From Streptomyces abikoensis (GTDB lineage: Bacteria > Actinomycetota > Actinomycetes > Streptomycetales > Streptomycetaceae): 64,000 nucleotides of DNA. Positions 15,501 to 23,302 of the stretch are shown one piece after another. Every line of letters starts with the position of its first letter. Position 1 is the first letter of the stretch. The stretch lies in contig NZ_BMRT01000007.1 in the NCBI RefSeq assembly GCF_014648775.1, positions 124,001-188,000 of the forward strand, read 5' to 3'. A program made the position numbers and the translations under genes. The notes under the pieces were generated by a model that saw only the letters and a list, made by a program, of their open reading frames with translations, ran no database searches and was not told the origin of the DNA.

Positions 15501-16415
15501 CTACGCCCCGCGCGCCACCACCGTCGCTCCCGGCACCGGGCCGGAGGTGACGCGGACCGCCCGGCAGGTGCCGGAGGAGCGCAGCGCGTCGGCCACCTTC
15601 TCGGCCTCCGCCTCACCGGCGGTCAGGAACGCCGTCGTCGGGCCGGAGCCGGAGACCATGGCGGCCAGGGCGCCGGCCTCCTCGCCCGCCGCCAGCGTCG
15701 CGGCGAGCGACGGGCGCAGGGAGACGGCGGCCGGCTGGAGGTCGTTGCTCACGGCGGCCGCCAGCGCCGTCGCGTCGCCGGTGCGCAGGGCGTCCCGCAG
15801 GGCGGCCGACGGCTCCGGGTCGGGGACGGGCGTGGTGCCGCGCAGCCGGTCGCACTCGGCGTAGACGGCCGGGGTGGACAGGCCGCCGTCGGCGACGGCG
15901 AACACCCAGGAGAAGGTGCCGCCCGCCTCCAGCGGGGTCAGCAGCTCGCCCCGGCCGCGGCCGAGGGCCACGCCGCCGACGAGGCTGAAGGGCACGTCGC
16001 TGCCGAGCTCCGCGCAGATCTCCAGGAGCTCCTCGCGGGAGGCGCCGGTGCCCCACAGGGCGTCGCAGGCGAGGAGGGCGCCCGCGCCGTCCGCGCTGCC
16101 GCCGGCCATGCCGCCCGCGACGGGGATGTCCTTGTCGATATGGATGTGGACGTTCGCCTCGCGCCCGTGGCGGGCCGCGAGGGCGAGGGCCGCGCGGGCG
16201 GCCAGGTTGGTGCGGTCCAGGGGGACCTTGTCGGCGTCCGGGCCGGAGCAGGTGACGCGCAGCTCGTCGGCGGGGCGGACGGTGACCTCGTCGTACAGGC
16301 CGACGGCCAGGAAGACGTTGGCCAGGTCGTGGAAGCCGTCGGGGCGCAGCGGGCCGACGGCGAGCTGGACGTTGACCTTCGCGGGGACGCGGACCGTCAC
16401 GGACGCGGTGGTCAC
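15501..16415 (-). CDS. ispE: 4-diphosphocytidyl-2-C-methyl-D-erythritol kinase
   Basis: 304 residues. GHMP kinase with N-terminal VRVPAKVNVQLAVGPLRPDGFH and ATP loop IPVAGGMAGGSADGAGALLA; C-terminal MVSGSGPTTAFL. Phosphorylates CDP-ME in the non-mevalonate isoprenoid pathway (precursors of quinones, undecaprenyl phosphate and terpenes). The GTG start (16415) overlaps the rsmA stop as GTGA. The rpf-rsmA-ispE order is conserved across actinobacteria, including the rpfB-ksgA-ispE set of mycobacteria. Confidence 0.95.
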   Translation of the reverse strand: MTTASVTVRVPAKVNVQLAVGPLRPDGFHDLANVFLAVGLYDEVTVRPADELRVTCSGPDADKVPLDRTNLAARAALALAARHGREANVHIHIDKDIPVAGGMAGGSADGAGALLACDALWGTGASREELLEICAELGSDVPFSLVGGVALGRGRGELLTPLEAGGTFSWVFAVADGGLSTPAVYAECDRLRGTTPVPDPEPSAALRDALRTGDATALAAAVSNDLQPAAVSLRPSLAATLAAGEEAGALAAMVSGSGPTTAFLTAGEAEAEKVADALRSSGTCRAVRVTSGPVPGATVVARGA

Positions 16416-17302
16416 TGCGCGGCGCCCTTCTTCTCGGCGATGGCGGCGAACTCGTGGACGGTCAGCGCCTCGCCGCGGGCCTGCGGGGAGATCCCGGCGG
16501 CGACCAGCGCGGCCTCGGCCGCGGCGGCCGAGCCGGCCCAGCCGGCCAGCGCGGCGCGCAGCGTCTTGCGGCGCTGGGCGAAGGCGGCGTCGACGACGGC
16601 GAAGACCTCGGCCTTGGTGGCCGTCGTGTCGATGGGCTTGTCGCGGCGGACCAGCGAGACGAGGCCGGAGTCGACGTTCGGCGCGGGCCAGAAGACGTTG
16701 CGGCCGATGGCGCCGGCCCGCTTGACCTCGGCGTACCAGTTGGCCTTGACCGAGGGGACGCCGTAGACCTTGTTGCCGGGCTTGGCGGCGAGACGGTCGG
16801 CGACCTCGGCCTGGACCATGACGAGGGTGCGCTCGATGCTGGGGAACCGGTCCAGCATGTGCAGCAGCACGGGCACGGCGACGTTGTAGGGCAGGTTGGC
16901 CACGAGGGCGGTGGGCGCCGGGCCGGGCAGCTCCTGCACGTGCATGGCGTCGCTGTGGACGAGCGCGAAGCGGTCGGCGCGCTCGGGCAGCCGCTCGGCG
17001 ATCGTCCCCGGCAGCGCGGCGGCCAGCACGTCGTCGATCTCGACCGCCGTGACGCGGTCGGCCGCCTCCAGCAGGGCGAGGGTCAGCGACCCGAGGCCGG
17101 GCCCGACCTCGACGACGACGTCGTCGGGCCGCACCTCGGCGGTCCGCACGATGCGCCGGACCGTATTGGCGTCGATCACGAAGTTCTGGCCGCGCTGCTT
17201 GGTGGGGCGCACCCCGAGGGCGGCGGCCAGTTCGCGGATGTCGGCCGGGCCGAGCAGGGCGCCGGACTCGCCGGACTCGTCTGTGCTGGGGCTGGAGCTC
17301 AC
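16412..17302 (-). CDS. rsmA: 16S rRNA (adenine1518-N6/adenine1519-N6)-dimethyltransferase
   Basis: 296 residues, KsgA family. The N-terminus has the family signature LGVRPTKQRGQNFVIDANTV; SAM motif I VVEVGPGLGSLTLALLEAAD; acidic VTAVEIDDVLAAAL; catalytic NLPY in ALVANLPYNVAVPVLLHML. Dimethylates two adjacent adenosines in helix 45 of 16S rRNA during small-subunit maturation; loss confers kasugamycin resistance in other bacteria. Starts at a GTG that overlaps the Rpf stop (GTGA) and ends in a GTGA overlap with ispE, so three unrelated functions are translationally linked. Confidence 0.95.
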   Translation of the reverse strand: MSSSPSTDESGESGALLGPADIRELAAALGVRPTKQRGQNFVIDANTVRRIVRTAEVRPDDVVVEVGPGLGSLTLALLEAADRVTAVEIDDVLAAALPGTIAERLPERADRFALVHSDAMHVQELPGPAPTALVANLPYNVAVPVLLHMLDRFPSIERTLVMVQAEVADRLAAKPGNKVYGVPSVKANWYAEVKRAGAIGRNVFWPAPNVDSGLVSLVRRDKPIDTTATKAEVFAVVDAAFAQRRKTLRAALAGWAGSAAAAEAALVAAGISPQARGEALTVHEFAAIAEKKGAAQ

Positions 17303-19191
17303 CCGTGAAGTTTACGGCCGCACACGGGCCAGGGACTCGCCCCCCGGCTGACGTACAGCTTCTTGGCCCGCATGGTCTGCTCCTCGGCCGGGGCGTCCTG
17401 GGGGCGGCCGGCGCCGCCGAGGGACTGCCAGGTGTGGGTGTCGAACTGGTACAGGCCGCCGTAGGTGCCGGACGGGTCGACGGCGTCGGGCCGCCCGCCC
17501 GCCTCGCACTGCGCGAGCCCGCTCCAGTTGAGCCCCTCCGCGCCCTGCACGGTGGTGGGCCGGGCCTTGGTGCCGACCTTGACGATCTCGGTGCGGGGCT
17601 GGCGGACGACCTCGGAGCGGATCTTCTTGGGCTTCTGCTTGACGCCGTTGACGGTCCGCAGGGAGTACGTGACGCGCTCGACGCCCTTCTCGCCGCGCTG
17701 GGCGACGACCTCGGTGCCCTTGTAGAGCGAGGGGTCCTCGCGGCGCTCGGTGGCGAAGTCGATGGGCTCCTCCTTGACCTCCTCGTCGGCGGAGATCCGC
17801 ATGACGGAGATCGTCTGGCCCTCGCGGGGGAAGCTCTCGGGGTCGACGGAGGTGGTGTCCTCGCCGCGCAGGCCGATGCCGGCCTGTTCGATGGCCTCGC
17901 GGACGGTCGCGGCGTTGGTGCGGACGGTGCGTTCGCGGCCGTCGGCCATGAAGGTGACGGTGCGCTCGGTGCGGACGTCCAGGTCCAGGCCCTTGCGCCC
18001 GATGGGCGCGGAGCGGGACGCGGACAGATAGGCGCCCTCGGCCCGGACGCCGAGCTGGCGCAGGGCGCCGTCGACGGTGCGGGCGGTGGTCCACACCTGG
18101 CGGCGCTCCCCGTCGAGGGTGAGGGAGACGGGCCGTCCGTAGCGGACGATGACGCGGTCGCCGGAGGCCAGGTCGTGGTGGCGGCCGGGGGCGACGATGT
18201 CGTGCTCGCCGACGGCCATGCCCTCGTCGGCCAGGAGCTCCTCGACGTCGCCGGCGAAGGTGTGGAGGGTGCGGGGCCTGCCGTCGACGCTGAGCTGGAC
18301 GGCCTTGTCCCCGGCGATGAAGGCCGACGTGCCGCCGGCCAGGAACGCCACGACGAGCGCCTGCGGCAGCAGCCGTCGCAGCGGCTCGGCGCCCCGCTCG
18401 CGGGGCGCCGAACGGCTCCCGGACCGCTCGCCCGCCCCGGCCCCGGGCCGGGGGGCGGCGCTCCGCCCCGAGCGCTTGCGACCGCCGGCCGCGGCCGCCG
18501 CCGCCCGCCGCGAGGCGGCCCGGCCCCCGGGAGCGGGCACGACGGCGCCGCCGGGGCCGGCGCCGTGGTCCGGCCCGGGGTCGGCGTCGGCCCCGAGGCC
18601 GATCACGGGCGGGCCCGTCACGGGAAGGCTGTCGGCCACGGCGACCCCGGCGGGGGCGGGGGGGCCATAGACCCCGTGGGCGTCATGGGCGCCGTGGGGC
18701 CCGGGGGTGCCGTGGGGCCCGGAGCCACCGTGATCCCCGGGTGCCCCGTGGGGCCCGGAGCCACCGTGAGGCCCGGGGACGCCGGGGGCCTCAAAGACTC
18801 CGGCGCCCTGGGAGCCGCTGTAGGGCCCCGGGCCTCCGGCCCCCGCGTAGCTCCCCGGAGTGGCGATCGCCTGCCGGGGCAGCTGTGCCTGCCCGAAGGG
18901 CTCGTACACGTCGTACGGCTCGTACGGGGTGTGGCCCTCGTGGGCACCGTGGCCGTGGGCACCGGCGCCGTGGCCCCCGTACGCCGTCCCGAAGCGCTCG
19001 GGCGGGCCCGGCGGGCCGGGGGTGTCCTGCGGCCCGTACGGCCGGTACGGCTCGTACGCCTCGAACGGTTCGAGGGCCGCGAGCGGCTCGGGCGGCGGCC
19101 CGTACGGCTCGCGGGGCGCGTACGGGTCGTACGACGGGGTACCCGTCGCGGCGCGGGGTGCAGCGTGGGGGCTGCCCGGTGCATGACTCAC
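17299..19191 (-). CDS. rpfB: RpfB-like resuscitation-promoting factor with long N-terminal extension
   Basis: 630 residues. Residues 1 to ~290 are a low-complexity Tyr/Pro/Gly/His-rich cytoplasmic region (PYDPYAPREPYGPPPEPL; repeats of GPHG). One membrane anchor follows (LPQALVVAFLAGGTSAFIAG). Outside are DUF348 repeats (VQLSVDGRPRTLHTFAGDVEE, VSLTLDGERRQVWTTARTVD, VTFMADGRERTVRTNAATVR), a G5 domain (about EEVKEEPIDFATERREDPSL to RTEIVKVGTKA) and the C-terminal Rpf transglycosylase domain (WSGLAQCEAGG with the catalytic Glu, then GLYQFDTHTWQSLGG and PWPVC). The domain cleaves peptidoglycan glycan strands and promotes spore/dormant-cell outgrowth. The GTG at 19191 has GGAG nearby. It heads the rpf-rsmA-ispE set. 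RpfB is the best match by domain order; the symbol is by homology. Confidence 0.9.
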   Translation of the reverse strand: MSHAPGSPHAAPRAATGTPSYDPYAPREPYGPPPEPLAALEPFEAYEPYRPYGPQDTPGPPGPPERFGTAYGGHGAGAHGHGAHEGHTPYEPYDVYEPFGQAQLPRQAIATPGSYAGAGGPGPYSGSQGAGVFEAPGVPGPHGGSGPHGAPGDHGGSGPHGTPGPHGAHDAHGVYGPPAPAGVAVADSLPVTGPPVIGLGADADPGPDHGAGPGGAVVPAPGGRAASRRAAAAAAGGRKRSGRSAAPRPGAGAGERSGSRSAPRERGAEPLRRLLPQALVVAFLAGGTSAFIAGDKAVQLSVDGRPRTLHTFAGDVEELLADEGMAVGEHDIVAPGRHHDLASGDRVIVRYGRPVSLTLDGERRQVWTTARTVDGALRQLGVRAEGAYLSASRSAPIGRKGLDLDVRTERTVTFMADGRERTVRTNAATVREAIEQAGIGLRGEDTTSVDPESFPREGQTISVMRISADEEVKEEPIDFATERREDPSLYKGTEVVAQRGEKGVERVTYSLRTVNGVKQKPKKIRSEVVRQPRTEIVKVGTKARPTTVQGAEGLNWSGLAQCEAGGRPDAVDPSGTYGGLYQFDTHTWQSLGGAGRPQDAPAEEQTMRAKKLYVSRGASPWPVCGRKLHG

Positions 19192-19220
19192 GACACTCCA
19201 CAGGTCCGGCTAGGCCCGGG

Positions 19221-19249
19221 ACTGTAGCGGAGCCACCATCACCCACCAA
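19221..19249 (-). promoter_or_regulatory. Candidate promoter of the rpf-rsmA-ispE operon
   Basis: On the minus strand TTGGTG (19249-19244) and TACAGT (19226-19221) are separated by 17 bp and lie 30 bp before the GTG start at 19191, giving a leader of about 22 nt. The leader is too short to hold a c-di-AMP (ydaO) riboswitch such as the one that precedes rpfA in Streptomyces. Confidence 0.45.
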
Positions 19250-19284
19250 AGTCGTATCGTCACACGGTGTCGCGAATATCGGTG

Positions 19285-20193
19285 TCAGTATCCGAAGACG
19301 CGTGCGGTATTGGCCGCTACGGCCGTGGCCAGGGCGTCCTCGGCGATGTCCTTCACTTCGGCCATCGCGCGCAATGTGACCGGAATGAGGTAGGGCGCGT
19401 TGGGCCGTCCGCGATACGGGGCCGGGGTCAGGAAGGGCGCGTCGGTCTCGACGAGGATCAGGTCGAGGGGCGCGACGGCCAGGGCGTCGCGCAGGTGCTG
19501 GGCGTTCTTGAAGGTGACGTTGCCCGCGAAGGACATGTAGTAGCCCGCCTCGGCGCAGACCTTCGCCATGGCGGCGTCGCCGGAGTAGCAGTGGAAGACC
19601 ACCCGCTCGGGAGCGCCCTCCTCGGCGAGGACGCGCAGCACGTCCTCGTGGGCCTCGCGGTCGTGGATGACCAGCGCCTTGCCCTGCCGCTTGGCGATGT
19701 CGATGTGGCGACGGAAGGAGTACTCCTGGGCGGCCATGCCCTCGGGTCCGGTACGGAAGTAGTCCAGGCCCGTCTCCCCCACGCCGCGTACCTGGGGCAG
19801 GGCGGCGAGCCGGTCGATCTCCTCCAGCGCGGCGTCCAGGGCGGGCATGCCGCCGGGTTCGCGGGTGCCCTGGCGGGACCAGCCGTCGGGGTCGCCGAGG
19901 ACGATGCGGGGCGCCTCGTTGGGGTGGAGGGCCACCGTGGCCCAGACGGCCTCGTGGGCGGCGGCGGTCTCCGCGGCCCAGCGCGACCCGGCCAGGTCGC
20001 AGCCCACCTGGATCACCGTGGTGACCCCGACGGAAGCCGCCTTGGCCAGCGCGTCTTCGACCGTGCCCCCTTGCATGTCGAGGTGGGTGTGGGAGTCGGC
20101 GACGGGCACGGCCAACGGTGCCGGGAGCGGCGGGGGGACGTCCTTGGTGTCGTTCTTCCGCTCGCCGCTGACCGGGCCGTTGTTCGATGCCAT
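19285..20193 (-). CDS. tatD: TatD-family 3'-5' deoxyribonuclease
   Basis: 302 residues. Metal-dependent hydrolase (TIM barrel): first metal motif DSHTHLDM, conserved GETGLDYF, KALVIHDREAHED, VFHCYSGD and the terminal metal Asp in ILVETDAPFLTPAPYRG. The family are DNases/exonucleases implicated in DNA repair or fragmentation. Start at the ATG 20193 gives a ~30-residue polar N-terminal extension before the barrel; an internal start is possible. In S. coelicolor and mycobacteria tatD lies next to rpfB, as here. Gap to the rpf gene is 93 bp, with its own promoter. Confidence 0.93.
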   Translation of the reverse strand: MASNNGPVSGERKNDTKDVPPPLPAPLAVPVADSHTHLDMQGGTVEDALAKAASVGVTTVIQVGCDLAGSRWAAETAAAHEAVWATVALHPNEAPRIVLGDPDGWSRQGTREPGGMPALDAALEEIDRLAALPQVRGVGETGLDYFRTGPEGMAAQEYSFRRHIDIAKRQGKALVIHDREAHEDVLRVLAEEGAPERVVFHCYSGDAAMAKVCAEAGYYMSFAGNVTFKNAQHLRDALAVAPLDLILVETDAPFLTPAPYRGRPNAPYLIPVTLRAMAEVKDIAEDALATAVAANTARVFGY

Positions 20194-20242
20194 GGCGTGA
20201 TTCTAGAGATCGCGTGACTCCAGGAACCGCGCGCGGCCGGGG

Positions 20243-20689
20243 TCACTTCCGGTGGAAGGGCCGCAGCAGGTCGGAGAGGTGCCAGTGGTGCCCCTCGCGG
20301 GGCTCGTGGGTGCCGCCGTCGTGCAGCGGTCCGGCGGCCGCCTGGAGGGTCGCCGGGACGGACGTGCGCTCGTGGAGGTGCAGGGCGTCGGCGACCACGG
20401 ACACCTGCCCGGACCGCATGATGCGCACCGTGTGCGCTCCGCAGTTGACGCAGGTCGGCCGGGTGAGCGGCGACGGCACGCGCCGGTCGTCCGCGTAGTA
20501 GGTGACGAAGGGCAGGCCCTTCGCGTCCACGTGGTGCCTTATCTCGTACGACTGCTCCCAGCCGCTCCCGCATCGCATGCATACGAAGGAGTACGACTCG
20601 TGGGCCGGCTCGAACGCGGCGGCGGTCTGTTCCGTCGCCGTGCGGGTCGCGCGCTGGGCTCCGTTCGAAGCTCCTGCGGTCTCGCTCAT
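20243..20689 (-). CDS. Zinc-ribbon hypothetical protein
   Basis: 148 residues. After a ~40-residue variable N-terminus there is a two-knuckle zinc ribbon: YSFVCMRCGSGWEQSYEI and PTCVNCGAHTVRI (CxxC...CxxC, about residues 47-50 and 90-93), with an intervening segment HHVDAKGLPFVTYYADDRRV. The C-terminus is His-rich (EGHHWHLSDLLRPFHRK). No enzymatic motif; probably a structural or nucleic-acid/protein-binding ribbon. I recall an actinobacterial family of unknown function near rsmI/tatD. ATG at 20689 has a strong GAGGAGC Shine-Dalgarno that directly abuts a perfect 7-3-7 inverted repeat. Confidence 0.8.
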   Translation of the reverse strand: MSETAGASNGAQRATRTATEQTAAAFEPAHESYSFVCMRCGSGWEQSYEIRHHVDAKGLPFVTYYADDRRVPSPLTRPTCVNCGAHTVRIMRSGQVSVVADALHLHERTSVPATLQAAAGPLHDGGTHEPREGHHWHLSDLLRPFHRK

Positions 20690-20699
20690 GGCAGCTCCT

Positions 20700-20716
20700 C
20701 TTGTCCGCTGGACAAG
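20700..20716. promoter_or_regulatory. Perfect inverted repeat abutting the ribosome binding site of the zinc-ribbon gene
   Basis: CTTGTCC-GCT-GGACAAG, 7-bp arms and 3-nt loop, ends right where the Shine-Dalgarno (GAGGAGC, minus strand) of the zinc-ribbon gene begins. It could be an operator or an mRNA hairpin setting accessibility of the start region. The 20717-20875 stretch up to the rsmI stop has no gene. Confidence 0.45.
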
Positions 20717-20875
20717 TCTCTCCGGGACCGGACGTCCCACCACCAGGGAACGCCCATACCGGCGACGGCGCAGCAGCCTGACCCACGAATTGGGACAAAC
20801 TTGGCGGCTCCATGCCCGAAAGCGTTGGCTGCCATGCCAGGGCTTTGCTTTTCAGGTTAGCCCTTTACCTTACTG

Positions 20876-21727
20876 TCAATCCCGCTGTGCGGCATTTTTT
20901 GCTGCTACGACCGCATCGAACACGTCCCGCTTGGGTAGGCCTGTCTCCGCCGCCACGGCCGCGATCGCCTCCTTGCGGCGTTCGCCCGCCTCCTCCCGGG
21001 CGCGTACGCGCCGGACGAGCTCGGCGGCGTCCACTTCCTCGGGCCTGTCGGGGGCCCCTTCGACGACGATCGTGATCTCGCCCCGGACGCCCTCGGCCGC
21101 CCAGGCCGCCAGCTCGGCCAGGGGGCCGCGCCGGACCTCCTCGTAGGTCTTCGTCAGCTCCCGGCACACGGCGGCGCGGCGGTCCGCGCCGAAGACCTCG
21201 GCCATCGCGGCGAGCGTGTCGTCGAGGCGGTGCGGGGCCTCGAAGTAGACGAGCGTGCGGCGCTCGCCGGCCACCTCGCGCAGCCGGCTCAGCCGCTCGC
21301 CCGCCTTGCGGGGCGGGAAGCCCTCGAAGCAGAAGCGGTCCACGGGCAGGCCCGAGACCGCCAGCGCGGTGAGCACCGCGGAGGGGCCCGGCACGGCCGT
21401 GACCTTGACGCCCTTCTCCACGGCGGCCGCGACGAGCCGGTAGCCGGGGTCGGAGACGGACGGCATCCCCGCGTCGGTGACCAGCAGCACCCGGGCCCCG
21501 CCCACGAGGGCCTCGACCAGATCGGGGGTCCGGGCGGACTCGTTGACCTCGTTGTAGGAGACCACCCGGCCGGTGGTCCGCACCCCCAGCGCCTGGGTCA
21601 GCCGGCGCAGCCGGCGGGTGTCCTCGGCGGCGATCACCTCGGCGGCGCCGAGCTCGGCGGCCAGCCGCGGGGGCGCGTCGGCGACGTCGCCGATGGGGGT
21701 TCCTGCGAGTACGAGAGTTCCAGTCAC
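20876..21727 (-). CDS. rsmI: 16S rRNA (cytidine1402-2'-O)-methyltransferase
   Basis: 283 residues. Tetrapyrrole-methylase fold with N-terminal GTLVLAGTPIGDVADAPPRL, VIAAEDTRRLRRL, a SAM-binding loop LLVTDAGMPSVSDPGYRLV, and VYFEAPHRLDDTL. It methylates the ribose of C1402 in the decoding centre of 16S rRNA. The GTG at 21727 gives the conserved N-terminus. In many actinobacteria rsmI lies next to the protein O-mannosyltransferase gene; here the two are about 3.4 kb apart with transporter and cell-wall genes between them. Confidence 0.94.
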   Translation of the reverse strand: MTGTLVLAGTPIGDVADAPPRLAAELGAAEVIAAEDTRRLRRLTQALGVRTTGRVVSYNEVNESARTPDLVEALVGGARVLLVTDAGMPSVSDPGYRLVAAAVEKGVKVTAVPGPSAVLTALAVSGLPVDRFCFEGFPPRKAGERLSRLREVAGERRTLVYFEAPHRLDDTLAAMAEVFGADRRAAVCRELTKTYEEVRRGPLAELAAWAAEGVRGEITIVVEGAPDRPEEVDAAELVRRVRAREEAGERRKEAIAAVAAETGLPKRDVFDAVVAAKNAAQRD

Positions 21728-21761
21728 GCTCCCATCCTCGCAGCTCGCCGGGGCCCGGGCC

Positions 21762-22214
21762 TCAGCCCCGGACGGCCCGCACGATCTTGATCTCCCGCTC
21801 CGGGAGCACCGTCAGGAAGCGCGGCAGCGGAATCCCGCCCCGGTCGCGGCTGATCTGCAGCAGCGTGCCGTCCGCCCGTGCCGGGCCCGGCCGGAGCGAC
21901 GCCCCGTTCGGCCGGGCGGAGTTGCGCCACCGGTGCCGGGCGCCGTCGCAGACGGCCTTGCTGCCGCCGATGCCCTCGGTGTGGGCGTGCTGCAGGACGT
22001 TGCTGGCGACGTAGACGGTGCCGGTGTGCTCGACGACCTTGCAGCGGTAGGTGCCCGTCATGGTGAGGGTGCCGTCGGGGGCGAGGGTGGCGGTGGGGTC
22101 GATGGTCATGGCGCCCGTGGACCGGGGGGCGGGCGCGGCGGCCACGGGGGCGGCCGCGGCCAGGCCGGCGAGGATTCCCGCCGCGATGCTGTGGTGGACG
22201 ATGCGGATGCGCAT
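21762..22214 (-). CDS. Secreted protein, DUF6299-like
   Basis: 150 residues from the ATG at 22214. Signal peptide MRIRIVHHSIAAGILAGLAA followed by APVAAAPAP. The mature part reads TATLAPDGTLTMTGTYRCK, later GGSKAVCDGARHRWRNS, with two cysteines likely forming a disulfide, and ends PLPRFLTVLPEREIKIVRAV. The pattern (Thr/Leu beta strands, one Cys pair) matches small exported Streptomyces proteins annotated as DUF6299. Function unknown. 34 bp upstream of rsmI and probably co-transcribed with it. Confidence 0.7.
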   Translation of the reverse strand: MRIRIVHHSIAAGILAGLAAAAPVAAAPAPRSTGAMTIDPTATLAPDGTLTMTGTYRCKVVEHTGTVYVASNVLQHAHTEGIGGSKAVCDGARHRWRNSARPNGASLRPGPARADGTLLQISRDRGGIPLPRFLTVLPEREIKIVRAVRG

Positions 22215-22306
22215 GGGCCAGGGATACCGGAACCATCCGCTCCGGCGTCCGCACCTCACCCGCGCGGCGGCGCGTCACGACGAGCCGTACGGGTTCGTAC
22301 GAGCCG

Positions 22307-23158
22307 TCAGCCCGCGTGCAGCATCAGCCCGATGCCGACGACCATCAGCCCCGCCGCGGCGATCCTCGGCGCCCCGAACCGCTCCTTCATCACGACCGCG
22401 CCGATCGCCGCGCCCACGATGATCGACGACTCGCGCAGCGCCGCGACCGGGGCGAGGGGCGCCCGGGTCTGCGCCCAGAGCACCAGCCCGTAGGCGAAGA
22501 CGGACAGCAGTCCGCCGAGCAGCCCGCGTACGGCGAAGGGGCGGATCTGGGCGAGCAGGGCGCCGCGCCGGGCGGCCACCGCCCAGGCGGGGATCACCAG
22601 CCCCTCCAGGACCATCAGCCAGGAGATGTATCCGAGCGAGGAGCCCGCGGCCCGTACGCCCAGGCCGTCGACGACCGTGTACGAGGCGATGGCGAGCCCG
22701 GTGGCGACGGCCGCCCCGATCGCCGCCCACCGGGGCCGGGCGCCCGAGCCCCGGATGCCCCACAGGGCGAGGCCGGTCAGCCCGGCCGAGGCGACGGCGA
22801 CGCCGGCGAGCTGACGGCCGCCCGCGACCTCGTGGGCGAAGAGCGCCGCGAGGCCGGTGACCGCCAGCGGGGCGGTACCCCGGGCGATCGGGTACATCTG
22901 GCCGAAGTCGCCGAGGGCGAACGACCGCATGAGCAGGGCCTGGTAGACGGTGTGGAGGACGGCCGAGGCGAGCAGGTACGGCCAGGCCCCGGCGGCGGGC
23001 GTCGGTACGAACGGCAGCAGCGCCGCCCCGCACAGCGCCCCGCCGCCGCCCACGAGGGTGAAGGCGAGGAGCTGGTCCCTGATGCCGTGGGCGATCGCGT
23101 TCCAACTGGCGTGGGTGACGGCGGCGATGAGGACGGCGACGGCGACGAGCGGCGTCAC
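22307..23158 (-). CDS. EamA/DMT-superfamily transporter
   Basis: About 283 residues from the GTG at 23158, with 9-10 hydrophobic helices, e.g. VTPLVAVAVLIAAVTHASWN, VRGLLGGLLSVFAYGLVLWA and a C-terminal RFGAPRIAAAGLMVVGIGLM. Two EamA repeats with the typical ALRESSIIVGAAIGAVVMKE motif in the second half. The family exports small metabolites or amino acids; the substrate is unknown. The frame is open to 23260, but the hydrophobic core starts directly after the GTG at 23158, which has GGGGTGG upstream, so I prefer that start. Gap to the penicillin-binding protein gene is 144 bp. Confidence 0.8.
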   Translation of the reverse strand: MTPLVAVAVLIAAVTHASWNAIAHGIRDQLLAFTLVGGGGALCGAALLPFVPTPAAGAWPYLLASAVLHTVYQALLMRSFALGDFGQMYPIARGTAPLAVTGLAALFAHEVAGGRQLAGVAVASAGLTGLALWGIRGSGARPRWAAIGAAVATGLAIASYTVVDGLGVRAAGSSLGYISWLMVLEGLVIPAWAVAARRGALLAQIRPFAVRGLLGGLLSVFAYGLVLWAQTRAPLAPVAALRESSIIVGAAIGAVVMKERFGAPRIAAAGLMVVGIGLMLHAG

Positions 23159-23302
23159 GTGCCACCACCCCCGGCCCGGCGGTCGGGTATGCGGGACGGA
23201 ATGCTCATGACGCCCGACGCTAGCGGCGCCACCGGGGGCGGGCGATGTCGTTTCCGTCACCCGAACCGTGTGACGTCCGCCCTGGCACGTCGGGCCGTCG
23301 CG

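Noticed and set aside
19192..19284. ydaO (c-di-AMP) riboswitch before the rpf gene
   Set aside because: The interval is only 93 bp and the predicted leader about 22 nt, far too short. The known riboswitch-controlled gene is a different rpf (rpfA).
20855..20876. DmdR/IdeR iron box near the rsmI stop
   Set aside because: AGGTTA and TTACCT half-sites are present but spaced two bases too far apart, and the site is about 170 bp from the nearest downstream start codon.
22215..22306. Possible small RNA between the DUF6299-like and EamA genes
   Set aside because: 92 bp of ordinary GC-rich sequence without hairpin or promoter-like elements.
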